From Deltaproteobacteria bacterium RBG_13_49_15 (GTDB lineage: Bacteria; Desulfobacterota; Desulfobacteria; Desulfobacterales; UBA2156), in NCBI GenBank assembly GCA_001797695.1, contig MGQD01000041.1, positions 1-28,173 on the forward strand: a stretch of DNA of 28,173 bases, written 5' to 3'. The first letter of the stretch is position 1; every line of letters begins with the position of its first letter. The notes below the pieces were generated by a model. That model saw nothing but the letters and a program-made list of their open reading frames with translations. It was not told where the DNA came from and made no database searches. Shown in pieces: positions 15,570 to 25,100 of this stretch. Made by a program: the position numbers and the translations under genes.

Positions 15570-18500
15570 TTAAGAAATGCCTTGACCTATGGCTGCATCA
15601 ATGACCGCAAGCATTTGCTGTTTGACAAACCCTTCCAATATGGAAGCGCAATTGGGACAGGCGGCCGTGCAGGACCCGCATCCTTGGCACATGGCCGGGT
15701 TGACCATAATTTGTTCATGATCATAATCGACGGTACGGGCTCCATAGGGGCAAGCGTCGATACATCGTTCACACAAGCTGCAAATACTGTGTCGAACTTT
15801 AGCGACGACTTTGCCTGTAGAGAGGTGTTCGCGGGACAAAATCCTTAGAGCCCTTTGAGCCGCCGCTTCGGCAGTTGTAATCGTCTCGGAAAGGCTGCGA
15901 GGAGAGTGCGCCAAACCGCATGCAAACACTCCCTCTTTCAGAGAATCGACGGGTCGCCATTTCGATTCGGCCTCTTGAAAGAAGCCGTCCTGATCAAGTG
16001 ATGCACCAAACATTTGCACCACATCTTGTGGTAAATTTGGAAAAATCCCGGTAGCCAAAACCACCAGATCGGCTTCAATTTGCAGCCGTTTCCCGATGAT
16101 GGTCTCAAATACCGCAACTTCAAGTTTTTCTTTTTCGACCCGAACCGATGGTTTGTCATCAATGCGATATTGAATAAACACAACATCGGCTTTGCGGGCC
16201 TGGGTGTAATACGTTTCAGAAAAACCATATGACATGATGTCCCGGTAAAGAATATATATTGCGATATGGGGATTCTTCTCTTTAAGATAAAGCGCATGTT
16301 TTATTGAATTCGTACAGCAAACGCGACTGCAGTAATTACGCGGCTCTTCTCGGGAATCAACGCATTGAATCATGACCACCGAATTTAACTTTTCAGGAAC
16401 AATGGTATTATCCGAAAATTTACATTCCAATTCCTTCTGGGTGATGATGGCCGAACTCGTGCCATACCCATAAGAAGAAGTGCGGAACTCTGTTCCGCCG
16501 CAAGCTAAAATGGCTATGCCGTGGTCTATTGTTTGAGCCTGATTTTTGGGGCCTTCCAGGGTGGTATGAAAATTTCCCACTTCCCCCATCGAATGGATCA
16601 CCCTTGATTGTGTATGAACATGTATTTTGGGATGCTTTTCGACGGATGTTCGGGTTTCTTCCAATAATTCATTCGTAGAGTGTCCCTCCAATGTTCGTTT
16701 TAACCAATTCAGATTCCCCCCCAATTGATCGGACAGCTCGACAAGATCCACTTCAAAACCATGGTCGGCAATTGCCAGGGCAGCCGTCATGCCGGCAATT
16801 CCGCCTCCGACAACCAGTCCCCTTTGAACAATAGGGATTGTGGCAATAGCAGCCGGATTCACCCATTTAAGTTTTGCAATACCGGTTTCAAGTGCGGATA
16901 TTAGCTGTTGCAACACCGGATGTTTGTTACTATCTCCCGCAATTAGAACTGGTTGCCTTTCATCATCTGAATTCGGATGGAGCAAACGCAAAAAATCCGT
17001 ATGGATGTCGACAACCTCCATGAGAAAGGGATCCATTCCCACCTGTTTACCAAGTTCCTGAAGCTTGCGCTTATAAACATAGGGAAGACAGGAGGCGATC
17101 AGAAGACGATTAGGGAGGATTGTTTTCACCAGCCCAACAAGATGTTCCCACCCTTCAGCTGTACAGACTTGCTCTAAAAATTCTATTCGATCTATCAGGG
17201 GATCGGATTTGAGCTGTTTGGCGATGTGCTGCAAATCCGCCCATTGGGAAAGTTTTTTTCCACACGTACAGACAACCGTCAGAATTCTCGGAATTTCCCG
17301 CATCACATCGGTCGCCGGATGAACTTCTGCATGTTCAAGTGAAAGGCCTCCTCCCTTGGAATGAATCACCCGTGACGCGTTCATGGCGGCTGCTGATGCC
17401 TGGGTAACCGAGTCGCTGATGTCTTTTAGTCCGGCAAAAGAACCTCCGAGCAAAATGCCTTCTAGATTGGTTCTCGTCAATGAAAAAGGCTCGGTTTTTC
17501 CAAATCCCCAAGGATTCAATTCAAGTCCCAGCATTTCAGCCAATTCCGAGGCGCCTTCCGCTGGTCTTTGCCCGACGGCGAGAACCACCATATCAAATCT
17601 GGTTTCTTCGACGTTGCCGGACAAATCCACACTGCGGATCAGCAAATCTCCACTGGCCATATCTGGGACAACCGAATGAACTCGCCCTCTGACAAAATTG
17701 ACGCCATGTATCGTTTCAGCCTGTTCCCGGTATCGCTGAAATGTTTTGCCATAAGTCCGCATGTCCATATAAAAGATCGTTGTTTCCAAATCGTGTTGAC
17801 TTGCCCTTTTGGCTATCAGTGCCTCCTTAATGGAAAACATGCAACAGATGTTGGAACAAAAGTCCGCATTCGTTTGCAAATCACGCGATCCGACGCACTG
17901 GATCCAAGCCACCTTATTTACGGATTTTCCATCCAGCGGACGCGACAACCGACCTCGACAGGGACCGGTACCACTCAGCATGCGTTCAAATTCGAGGCTA
18001 GTGACGACATTCGGATGGGTTTTATAATTGAAAGTGTTTTTTCCGCTGCGCGGATCAAAAAAGCTGGTGCCGCCGCAAAGCACCAGCGCCCCGACTTCGA
18101 TTTGCCGGCCTTTGGCTACGACAACATCTTGAAATATCCGCAATATCATCGGGATCAATGTTTCAGGGTTAAAGGGCTTCACCAGATAGTCCAGAGCGCC
18201 GATCTTCATAGCTTCAACAGCGGTTTCAACCGTCGCATAAGCGGTCATCATGATGACTTTGAGTTCCGGAGCAGTCTCCTTGGCCTTTTGAAGAACTTCC
18301 ACTCCGTCCATACCCGGCATCTTAATATCCAGGAGCATTAAATGATAGGGGTGTTCCGTCAGCCGATCGAGCGCTTCTGGGCCGGAGGCAGCCATGGCCA
18401 CAGAGAATCCTTCTTCTTCGAGCCACTCCTTTAAAGAATCTCGCAAAATCAGCTCATCATCGACCACCAATATATGAAACGATTTGCGCTCTTCTTCAGG

Positions 18501-19046
18501 CAACAGAATTGCTCCGGTCGGACAGGCCGCTACGCAGGCCCCGCAGCGTGTGCATGCCGCAAAATCAATCACATATGGATTGGGTATGGCATGGGGCACC
18601 GGCAGATAGACGGCCTTGTGTTTGCTGAGGCTTTCATTGAATGCATCCGGGACTTCAACCGGACAGATGTCCACGCAATCACCGCACCCGATGCATCGTT
18701 CTGAATCAATCCAGTTCGGATGTTGTTTGAGTGTCGCCTGAATGTGGCCCGGTTCCCCTTCAACGGAGATTAAGTCCGTTGACAAAAGGATTTCAATGTT
18801 CTCATGAAACAAGCCTTTGCGCAGGCAATATTGTGAGCTTGCATCCCTGTTGACCAGCGGGAGCATCTTGCACATGCCGCAGCGATCCGTCGGGAACTGG
18901 TAGTCGAGTTGGCTGAGGATGCCGCCGATATGCGGCGACCGGTCGATGAGCGTCACGCCATAACCGTATTCCGCCAGGTCAAGAGCAGCGCGGATGCCGC
19001 TTATTCCCGCCCCCACCACCAAAACCTTACCAATTTTTTGAGTCAT
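15570..19046 (-). CDS. hdrA: Double HdrA-like flavoprotein with an inserted CheY-type receiver domain
   Basis: This 1158-residue protein starts with an FAD-binding motif (VLVVGAGISGIRAALDLAEYG), then DRCGMCKML and a two-cluster ferredoxin domain (CIGCGDCVDICP about 118, CTRCGACVAACP about 164). A complete receiver domain follows (about 190-312) with acid pocket D196-D197, phospho-acceptor D240, a Thr in MMTAYA and K290 (VKPF). The FAD domain then resumes (VGALVLCGGTSFFDP). The second half is another HdrA unit with its own FAD motif (GLVVGGGIAGMTAALAIADHG) and a C-terminal ferredoxin (CSLCERCIDACP, CQGCGSCTAACP). HdrA carries the bifurcating flavin in HdrABC. Double HdrA proteins are known (QmoAB- and BamE-like relatives); a receiver inside one is unusual. 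GGAGG precedes the start. Confidence 0.93.
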   Translation of the reverse strand: MTQKIGKVLVVGAGISGIRAALDLAEYGYGVTLIDRSPHIGGILSQLDYQFPTDRCGMCKMLPLVNRDASSQYCLRKGLFHENIEILLSTDLISVEGEPGHIQATLKQHPNWIDSERCIGCGDCVDICPVEVPDAFNESLSKHKAVYLPVPHAIPNPYVIDFAACTRCGACVAACPTGAILLPEEERKSFHILVVDDELILRDSLKEWLEEEGFSVAMAASGPEALDRLTEHPYHLMLLDIKMPGMDGVEVLQKAKETAPELKVIMMTAYATVETAVEAMKIGALDYLVKPFNPETLIPMILRIFQDVVVAKGRQIEVGALVLCGGTSFFDPRSGKNTFNYKTHPNVVTSLEFERMLSGTGPCRGRLSRPLDGKSVNKVAWIQCVGSRDLQTNADFCSNICCMFSIKEALIAKRASQHDLETTIFYMDMRTYGKTFQRYREQAETIHGVNFVRGRVHSVVPDMASGDLLIRSVDLSGNVEETRFDMVVLAVGQRPAEGASELAEMLGLELNPWGFGKTEPFSLTRTNLEGILLGGSFAGLKDISDSVTQASAAAMNASRVIHSKGGGLSLEHAEVHPATDVMREIPRILTVVCTCGKKLSQWADLQHIAKQLKSDPLIDRIEFLEQVCTAEGWEHLVGLVKTILPNRLLIASCLPYVYKRKLQELGKQVGMDPFLMEVVDIHTDFLRLLHPNSDDERQPVLIAGDSNKHPVLQQLISALETGIAKLKWVNPAAIATIPIVQRGLVVGGGIAGMTAALAIADHGFEVDLVELSDQLGGNLNWLKRTLEGHSTNELLEETRTSVEKHPKIHVHTQSRVIHSMGEVGNFHTTLEGPKNQAQTIDHGIAILACGGTEFRTSSYGYGTSSAIITQKELECKFSDNTIVPEKLNSVVMIQCVDSREEPRNYCSRVCCTNSIKHALYLKEKNPHIAIYILYRDIMSYGFSETYYTQARKADVVFIQYRIDDKPSVRVEKEKLEVAVFETIIGKRLQIEADLVVLATGIFPNLPQDVVQMFGASLDQDGFFQEAESKWRPVDSLKEGVFACGLAHSPRSLSETITTAEAAAQRALRILSREHLSTGKVVAKVRHSICSLCERCIDACPYGARTVDYDHEQIMVNPAMCQGCGSCTAACPNCASILEGFVKQQMLAVIDAAIGQGIS

Positions 19047-19135
19047 AAATACCTCCGGTTTCGATGAATCGACTTATCTTTCCCGGTTGACCGGTTTTAG
19101 TTTTTTAACGGGCTGCCGGAACAACCACTTCGGAA

Positions 19136-20443
19136 TCAGGCTCCAAGGACGGCCGTCTCCTTTAAATCCGGTCCCAGATATTCACGTTCGTTTTCTCCGA
19201 GAATGCCCAGCGCAAGACAAATGATTGTCCAGAGATGAATCACATGATAGCCGCCTCCGTAGTGTTCGCTGAGTTCATGTATTTGCGCGTGGCAGTTGTG
19301 GCATCCGGCAATGCAATAATGGGCGCCGGTCGCCTTGATTTGGTTGTCTTTCAGGCGCCCATATTCCAAACGGGCTTCTTTATATCCGGACTGGAGAAAA
19401 CCGCCACCGCCGCCACAACAGTAATTGTTGGAGCGATTCGGGACCATATCGATAAAATTTTCTTCTCCGACAACGGTTTTCACGACAAAACGAAGGTCTT
19501 CCGCAATCGGGTCGCCATAGCTCTTGCGAACGATCTGGCAGGGATCCTGAACCGTAAATTTTATTTTCAAATCCTTGTTCCAATCGGAATTGACGTTCAG
19601 TTTTCCTTCACGAATCCATTTGGCGTAGTATTCATAGATGTTTTTAACTTCAAATTGATGCGGAATATTGAATTTTTTCAGTCCTGCCAGGACTGAAAAG
19701 GTGACGTGCCCTCACTCCGTATTTAAAAATATCTTGCACCCCAAATGATCCGCCTGTTGGGCGGCTGTGCGGGCAATGTGTTCCCATGCCTGATTATCAG
19801 CCAAAAACATGCAGTAATTTTCTCCACCCCAACCTTTGCTGCCGTATGTCCAGTCAGCTCCCACGATATGAAGAATTTTCCAAAGAGGGACCATTTCATC
19901 GGGTTCCGTCACCGGTTCCCGGGAGTTTTGATTCAAAAAGAAATATGCGCCTTGCTTGTCGATGGGCGCCTGCATTTCGGCAAAATCCGGTTGCGCTTCC
20001 TGATACTCCTTGAGCACATCCTCAACCACGAATTGGAAGTCTTCCGGAGGGGTGCCCATAGCGCTGCAACTCTCATTTCTTAAAGCCATATCGCAGGACC
20101 CTTTTATACCCTTTGGACGCTCTTCTCTGGGCCGGTCGGCCCGAGCATGGTAAATTAGCTGTGGAATGTCGATTTTCATCGGGCACACATAAATGCATCG
20201 CTGGCACAGGGTACACATCCACGCCCAGTTCGATTTTCGAATATCATCATCAAGTCCAAGGGCGGCTTTCCGTAAAAACTTTCGGGGGTCCAATCCTTCA
20301 AGGCCGGTCGCCGGACAACCGGAAGAGCATGCGCCGCAGGTCAGGCATAAATTCAGGTTGCCTCCTTCCGGAAGAATCTCGGCGATTTTATCCATAAACG
20401 TGCTTCCTTTTTTTGCTCCCAGTTTGATCACGTCGTCGGACAT
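19136..20443 (-). CDS. HdrD-like Fe-S oxidoreductase, probable selenoprotein (in-frame UGA at codon 244)
   Basis: This is one 435-codon gene interrupted by UGA at 19714-19712. Before the UGA are two [4Fe-4S] motifs (CLTCGACSSGCP, CTLCQRCIYVCP). After it the frame stays open for 191 codons with VQDPC, NYCCGGGGG and IAGCHNCH, then a C-terminus of the DsrK/HmcF kind (NEREYLGPDL). The UGA falls in E-UGA-G-H, where the paralog TmcB has ECGH, so it replaces a conserved Cys. A hairpin of SECIS type follows it. No start codon with a ribosome-binding site lies between the halves. The length matches TmcB (446). The start at 20443 has AAAGGAG. The role is probably to pass electrons between HdrA, MvhD or FrhB-like partners and a thiol/disulfide or cluster site. 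A sequencing error or real nonsense mutation is the alternative. Confidence 0.88.
19675..19714 (-). promoter_or_regulatory. Putative bacterial SECIS element following the UGA codon
   Basis: Read on the minus strand, UGA (19714-19712) is followed by 12 bases and then a perfect 11-bp stem, TTTTCAGTCCT (19699-19689) with AGGACTGAAAA (19685-19675), closed by the loop GGC (19688-19686). The loop begins 23 bases after the UGA and starts with GG, which fits known bacterial SECIS rules (short stem, G in the first loop positions, loop about 16-37 bases from the UGA). The equivalent stretch of tmcB has no such hairpin. Confidence 0.8.
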
Positions 20444-20476
20444 GGATTACTCCTTTGCGCTTCAGCAGCTCATGGT

Positions 20477-21622
20477 TTAATTGGTTATACCGACCACCTC
20501 TTGAAATTCATCTTCGCGAAACGTTGACAGCGGCGGTTCTTGTTCAATGCTTTTTCCTGCTTGATAATCAAATGCCTGCTGGGTGGCATGGGCGATGGTA
20601 CGAAACAATTCCATAACAGGGATTTCATTCGGGCAGGCATTTGAACACTGACCGCACCCCACACATGCGGTGCTCATGTGAGCCAAACGGGTGAGATGAT
20701 AAAAAAGAGTATCTGTAGGCATTTTAATAATCCCTTTTCGTTTGGCCCATTGAAGATATTGGGAAGGATCGTGATTGAATACATCGGTAACAAAAACACA
20801 CTCCTTGCAATAACAAACCGGACATGCCACCCGACAATTGTAACAGTTGACGCAGGAGGCAAAGTAAGCAGACATTTTTTCGAGACTATTCGTGGCTTCC
20901 CGGGTTTCGGTAAACATGCTATCGCGATAACCGGTGTGCTTTGAGATAATGCCATCAATGACGGTTCGGCGCTCCTGAGTTTCATTCGTCTCCGGGAGCT
21001 TCATCTGATTTAGAATACGATCTCCGGCTTCAGTTTGAGCCTTAACCAGGATGGATTCACCGGTTTGCAGGCCGTATAAGCCGATTTGGATATCCGCGTT
21101 TTCAGATACCGGATATTCGCATGCCTTACAGGCTGGAGCGAATTCAAGTCCTTCCGCTTCGGCGACGTTTCCGTTCATAACGTTTTTGTAAAATCGAAGG
21201 GTTGCTTCTTTTCCGTTTTGGCCTGCAAACTTTAAATATTCTTTATTTTGAAATGCACCAAGGCAATCGACGCTGATCAAAAGAACATCTTCCTTGCGTG
21301 CCTGTTTAAGTTTTATCAGCTCAATAAACGCGCGAATCTCGCAAGGGCGCAATACGGCAGCCATTTTCCCGCCCATCGGTTTGCGGGTCAGCCGGGCTGC
21401 AATTCTGGAGGCATTCATCGGGAAGGCCGGGGCAAGCGGATCAACGCCTTCCAGGAGGGAAGCGTCGGTTACCAGAGTGGGCATTACCGTATTTTTCGGT
21501 GGAAGGCGCTGAGGGACCAGAATGGATGTGATATTTTCTGTTTTTAGAATGTCTGCAAAGAACTGCTGCAGGGCTTCCAATGGATTATGTCCTGTCAGGT
21601 CGATTTTAGCCGTGATCGTCAT
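20477..21622 (-). CDS. FrhB/FdhB-like iron-sulfur flavoprotein subunit
   Basis: This 381-residue protein belongs to the coenzyme F420 hydrogenase/dehydrogenase beta-subunit family (FrhB/FdhB). The N-terminal part has the family segment LRPCEIRAFIELIKLKQA and LISVDCLGAF. A CKACEYP pair follows (about 166). A Cys-rich stretch (CVNCYNCRVACPVCYCKEC, about 256-274) and a standard [4Fe-4S] motif (CVGCGQCSNACP, about 316-327) lie near the C-terminus. In archaea such subunits bind FAD and connect F420 or formate dehydrogenase to Hdr. In sulfate reducers and syntrophs, relatives sit beside hdrA/mvhD and the electron donor is not settled. It lies 81 bases after mvhD and 33 before the selenoprotein gene. 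CGGAGG precedes the start. Confidence 0.85.
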   Translation of the reverse strand: MTITAKIDLTGHNPLEALQQFFADILKTENITSILVPQRLPPKNTVMPTLVTDASLLEGVDPLAPAFPMNASRIAARLTRKPMGGKMAAVLRPCEIRAFIELIKLKQARKEDVLLISVDCLGAFQNKEYLKFAGQNGKEATLRFYKNVMNGNVAEAEGLEFAPACKACEYPVSENADIQIGLYGLQTGESILVKAQTEAGDRILNQMKLPETNETQERRTVIDGIISKHTGYRDSMFTETREATNSLEKMSAYFASCVNCYNCRVACPVCYCKECVFVTDVFNHDPSQYLQWAKRKGIIKMPTDTLFYHLTRLAHMSTACVGCGQCSNACPNEIPVMELFRTIAHATQQAFDYQAGKSIEQEPPLSTFREDEFQEVVGITN

Positions 21623-21703
21623 AACTACCTCCGGTAATGTTATATGGCATTTTGCATTGGAACCGGATATGGAGCTTGCGTTTTCCTGATATCCAATATG
21701 CTT

Positions 21704-22126
21704 TTAGATAACCATTTTTAGTTTTGTCTGGCTGGGTCCTAACGCTTTCATTTGTAAGGTCAGGTCTCGCATGATTTCTGCAAACTGAATTCCATCGCTT
21801 GCACCGATCCATGTTAATCTCAAACGTTGTGGATCAAAGCCGAATTGAGGGAGGATCTCTTTGAGCAACTTGATCCTTCGGCGCGCCTTATAATTGCCGT
21901 TGATATAATGGCAGTCGCCGGGGTGGCAGCCGCTGATCAGCACGCTGTCGGCCCCTTCTAAAAAGGCTTTAATGATATATTGGGGATCAACCATACCGGT
22001 GCACATCACCCGAATTAAACGAATATTTTTTGGATAGAATAACCGGGAGGTGCCTGCCAAATCGGCAGCCGTATATGTGCACCAGTTGCAAACAAAGGCG
22101 ATGATGGTGGGCTCAAAGTTTTCCAT
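21704..22126 (-). CDS. mvhD: MvhD-like [2Fe-2S] linker subunit
   Basis: This 140-residue protein is of the MvhD/FlpD family, the small subunit that hands electrons from a hydrogenase or dehydrogenase to HdrA. It keeps VCNWCTY (C13, C16), MCTGMVDP (about 41-48) and SGCHPGDCHYINGN (about 65-78), the ligands of the [2Fe-2S] cluster. In some relatives (BamF, some MvhD) the N-terminal Cys is selenocysteine; here it is Cys. It follows the GltD-fused HdrA by 15 bases and has an AAAGGAGG site, so HdrA and MvhD should be made together. Confidence 0.92.
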   Translation of the reverse strand: MENFEPTIIAFVCNWCTYTAADLAGTSRLFYPKNIRLIRVMCTGMVDPQYIIKAFLEGADSVLISGCHPGDCHYINGNYKARRRIKLLKEILPQFGFDPQRLRLTWIGASDGIQFAEIMRDLTLQMKALGPSQTKLKMVI

Positions 22127-22141
22127 GGATTCCTCCTTTAT

Positions 22142-25100
22142 TTACATGCCAACCACATTCAATGCTTCCATTATGCCGTCGAACTCTGCAAATACTTGTT
22201 TCGGGGTGAAATGCTTGACCTGAGCCGCCCCGCTCGGACAAAATCCCGAGCAACTGCCGCATCCTTTGCAAACGGCTTCATTGACAACGGATACGCCTCT
22301 GCGTTCATCAAATTCAATGGCCGAGTAGACGCAAAGTCCGATGCATGTCTGACATCCTGCACAGATATCCGGGTCGATCCAGGAAATTGCCGAAGGGACT
22401 TCCACCTTACCCCGGGTTGCCAGGGAAAGAGCTTTGGCAGCCGCTCCCGATGCCTGGGCCACGGTATCCGGAATATCTTTGGGAGACTGGCATGCTCCCG
22501 CTAAAAATATCCCGGCCGTTGCCGTGTTGAGTGGCCCCAATTTCGGGTGTTCCTCCAAGAAAAAGCCGTCTGCTCCCAGATTCACGCCAAACAAGCGCCC
22601 AACTGCTGTTGCATCTTTGCGTGCTTCAATAGCGGCACAAAGGACCACCATGTCCACCGGAATTCGTAACTTCTTGCCCAGGAGCGTGTCTTCTGCAATG
22701 GCTACGAGCTTCCCCTCTTCTTCGGGACTATTTGCTCGATTCGTAATCTCGGCCACTTTGCCCCGGATAAAAGTGGTTCCTTCCTCCTGGCATCTACGGT
22801 AAAATTCCTCATACCCTTTGCCGTAACACCGCTGATCGATATAAAAATCGTAAACTTTGGTGTCATGCCCGACTTTTTCTTGGATGAGGTGGGAATATTT
22901 CAGTGCATACATGCAGCAAACCCTTGAACAGTATTCGTGGTAATTGACATCCCGGCTGCCGACACAGTGCAGGATTGCAACACTCTTGGGTTTTTTGGTC
23001 AGTTCTCCATCGGCATCTCTGATGAGAATTTGTCCTCCGGTGGGGCCGGTGGCATTGCTCAGTCTCTCAAACTCCAAACTGGTAAACACATTCGGGAAGA
23101 TGCCGTACCCGTATTGTCTCATGGGGGCTGGATCCATCAGATCGTATCCGGTTGCCAGGATTATGGAACCGACCTCAACTTTGCGAATTTCAGGGACCAT
23201 GAAATGATCGATGGCTTTTGGCTCACAGGCCTTTACACATTGATAGCACTCGGAACATATGCCGCATTCCAAACAACGACCCGCCTCTGTCCGGGCTTCT
23301 TGTTCATCAAACCCAAGATTAATCTCTTTGAAATTTTTTTCCCGCTCTTTAAGCCCGATATGTCGCATGGCAGTTCTTGGGTTTTGTGAAATGCCGGCTG
23401 TATCCGGTTTTTCAAAATGCCATTCCTTGCTTCGGTCTTCATAAAGGTCCTTATTATTTATAAACCGATGAATGCTTTCAGCGGCTTCTTTTCCACAGGC
23501 TACCGCTTCCACTACCGATTTGGGTCCATATACGGCGTCTCCTCCGGCAAACACCCAGGGGATGGGCGTCTGAAAGGTCACCGGATCCGATTCGATTCCG
23601 CCTCTCGCTGTGACGGGTATTTTTTGATCAGAAGCGAAGGTGAGATCGGACTTTTGACCGATGGCGATGATGACCGTATCGGCATCCAGAGTCTTAAGGA
23701 CATTTTCGTCATATTGCGGGTTGAATCGCCTTTGATCATCAAATACTCGCGTACATTGTTTAAATTCTATGCCGGAAACCCGACCTTCTTTCGCTAAAAA
23801 TTGTTTGGGGCCAAACCCGGTGACAATCTCCACTTTTTCTTCCACTGCCTCTTCAACCTCGTAATCCCAGGCCGGCATTTCATCCCGGGATTCGAGGCAC
23901 ACCATGACAACCTTTTCGGCGCCGACCCGTTTAACCGTCATTGCCGCATCAATAGCGACATTCCCACCTCCGATGACAACAACGCGCTTGCCGACGGAAA
24001 CCTTGCTGCCCAATGCAACGTCGCGTAAAAACGATATGCATGGTACAATACCCTGAAGGTCTTCTCCTTCGACCCTCAGCTTGTGGCTTTCATGGAGACC
24101 GGTTGCCAGAAAGACGGCTTTAAATCCATCGGCCTTGAGTTTTTCTAGGGTGATATCCTTGCCGAAGGCTACATTTGTCTTGATGACGACTCCCATTTTT
24201 TTGATTGTGTCGATTTCAGCAGCCAGGATATCCCGAGGAAGGCGATATTCGGGAATTCCGACAGCCATCATTCCCCCGGCAACCGGCAGTTTTTCAAAAA
24301 CCGTTATTTGATACCCTTTGCGGGCGAGAAAATATGCCGCCGAGAGTCCGCCGGGGCCGGATCCGATGATAGCGATCTTTTCGCCTCGAATATCCGGGAT
24401 TTTCGGGACATAGGGAGTTTCACTGGCAAAATCTTGATCCGCCAGGAAACGGTGAAGGGATTGGGCAGCCAAGGGCTGATCCACGTCATTCCGGGTGCAT
24501 TCTTTTTCGCAGGGATGATGACAGATTCTGCCGCAGATTCCCGGGAAAGGATGTTCCTCTTTGAATAATTCAATCGCTTCGCGATACTTTCCCTGATTAA
24601 CGAGGGCGATATATCCCTGAATGCTTGTATGGGCCGGGCATGTGGCTTTGCATGGAGCTGTGCCCCTTTTATCGATCACATATGTGATGGGCACTGCCTG
24701 GGGAAAAGAACGGTAGATTGCTCCTCTCGTATTTAGGTTGACATTCCATTCGCTTGGTCTTTCCACCGGACAAACTTTTGCACATTCTCCGCATCCCGTA
24801 CAAATGCCCTCTTTGACATATCGCGGTTTTCGGAGAATGTTTACGGTATAGTTTCCGATAAACCCGGATACTTCCTGAACTTCGCTGTATGATAGAAGCT
24901 CGATGTTTTTATTTTGGGCGACTTCAACCATTTTAGGGGTTCCGATGCAGGCCGCACAATCAAGGGTGGGAAATGTTTTGTCAAACTGGAGCATATGGCC
25001 GCCGATAGTGGGATCTTTTTCAATCAGGTAACACTTGTGTCCCGAAGCGCCGATATCCAGCGCCGCCTGCATGCCTGCGATACCGCCTCCTACAACCATA

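Noticed and set aside
17568..18341. Long plus-strand open frame opposite the double HdrA gene
   Set aside because: It is antisense to a clearly coding domain (receiver and FAD region), has no recognisable domain and no ribosome-binding site, and follows from the codon bias of the real gene.
19136..20443. Reading the HdrD-like region as two genes or a pseudogene split by a stop
   Set aside because: The halves are in one frame, the sequence between UGA and the second half is fully coding and homologous in layout to TmcB, and a SECIS-like hairpin follows the UGA.
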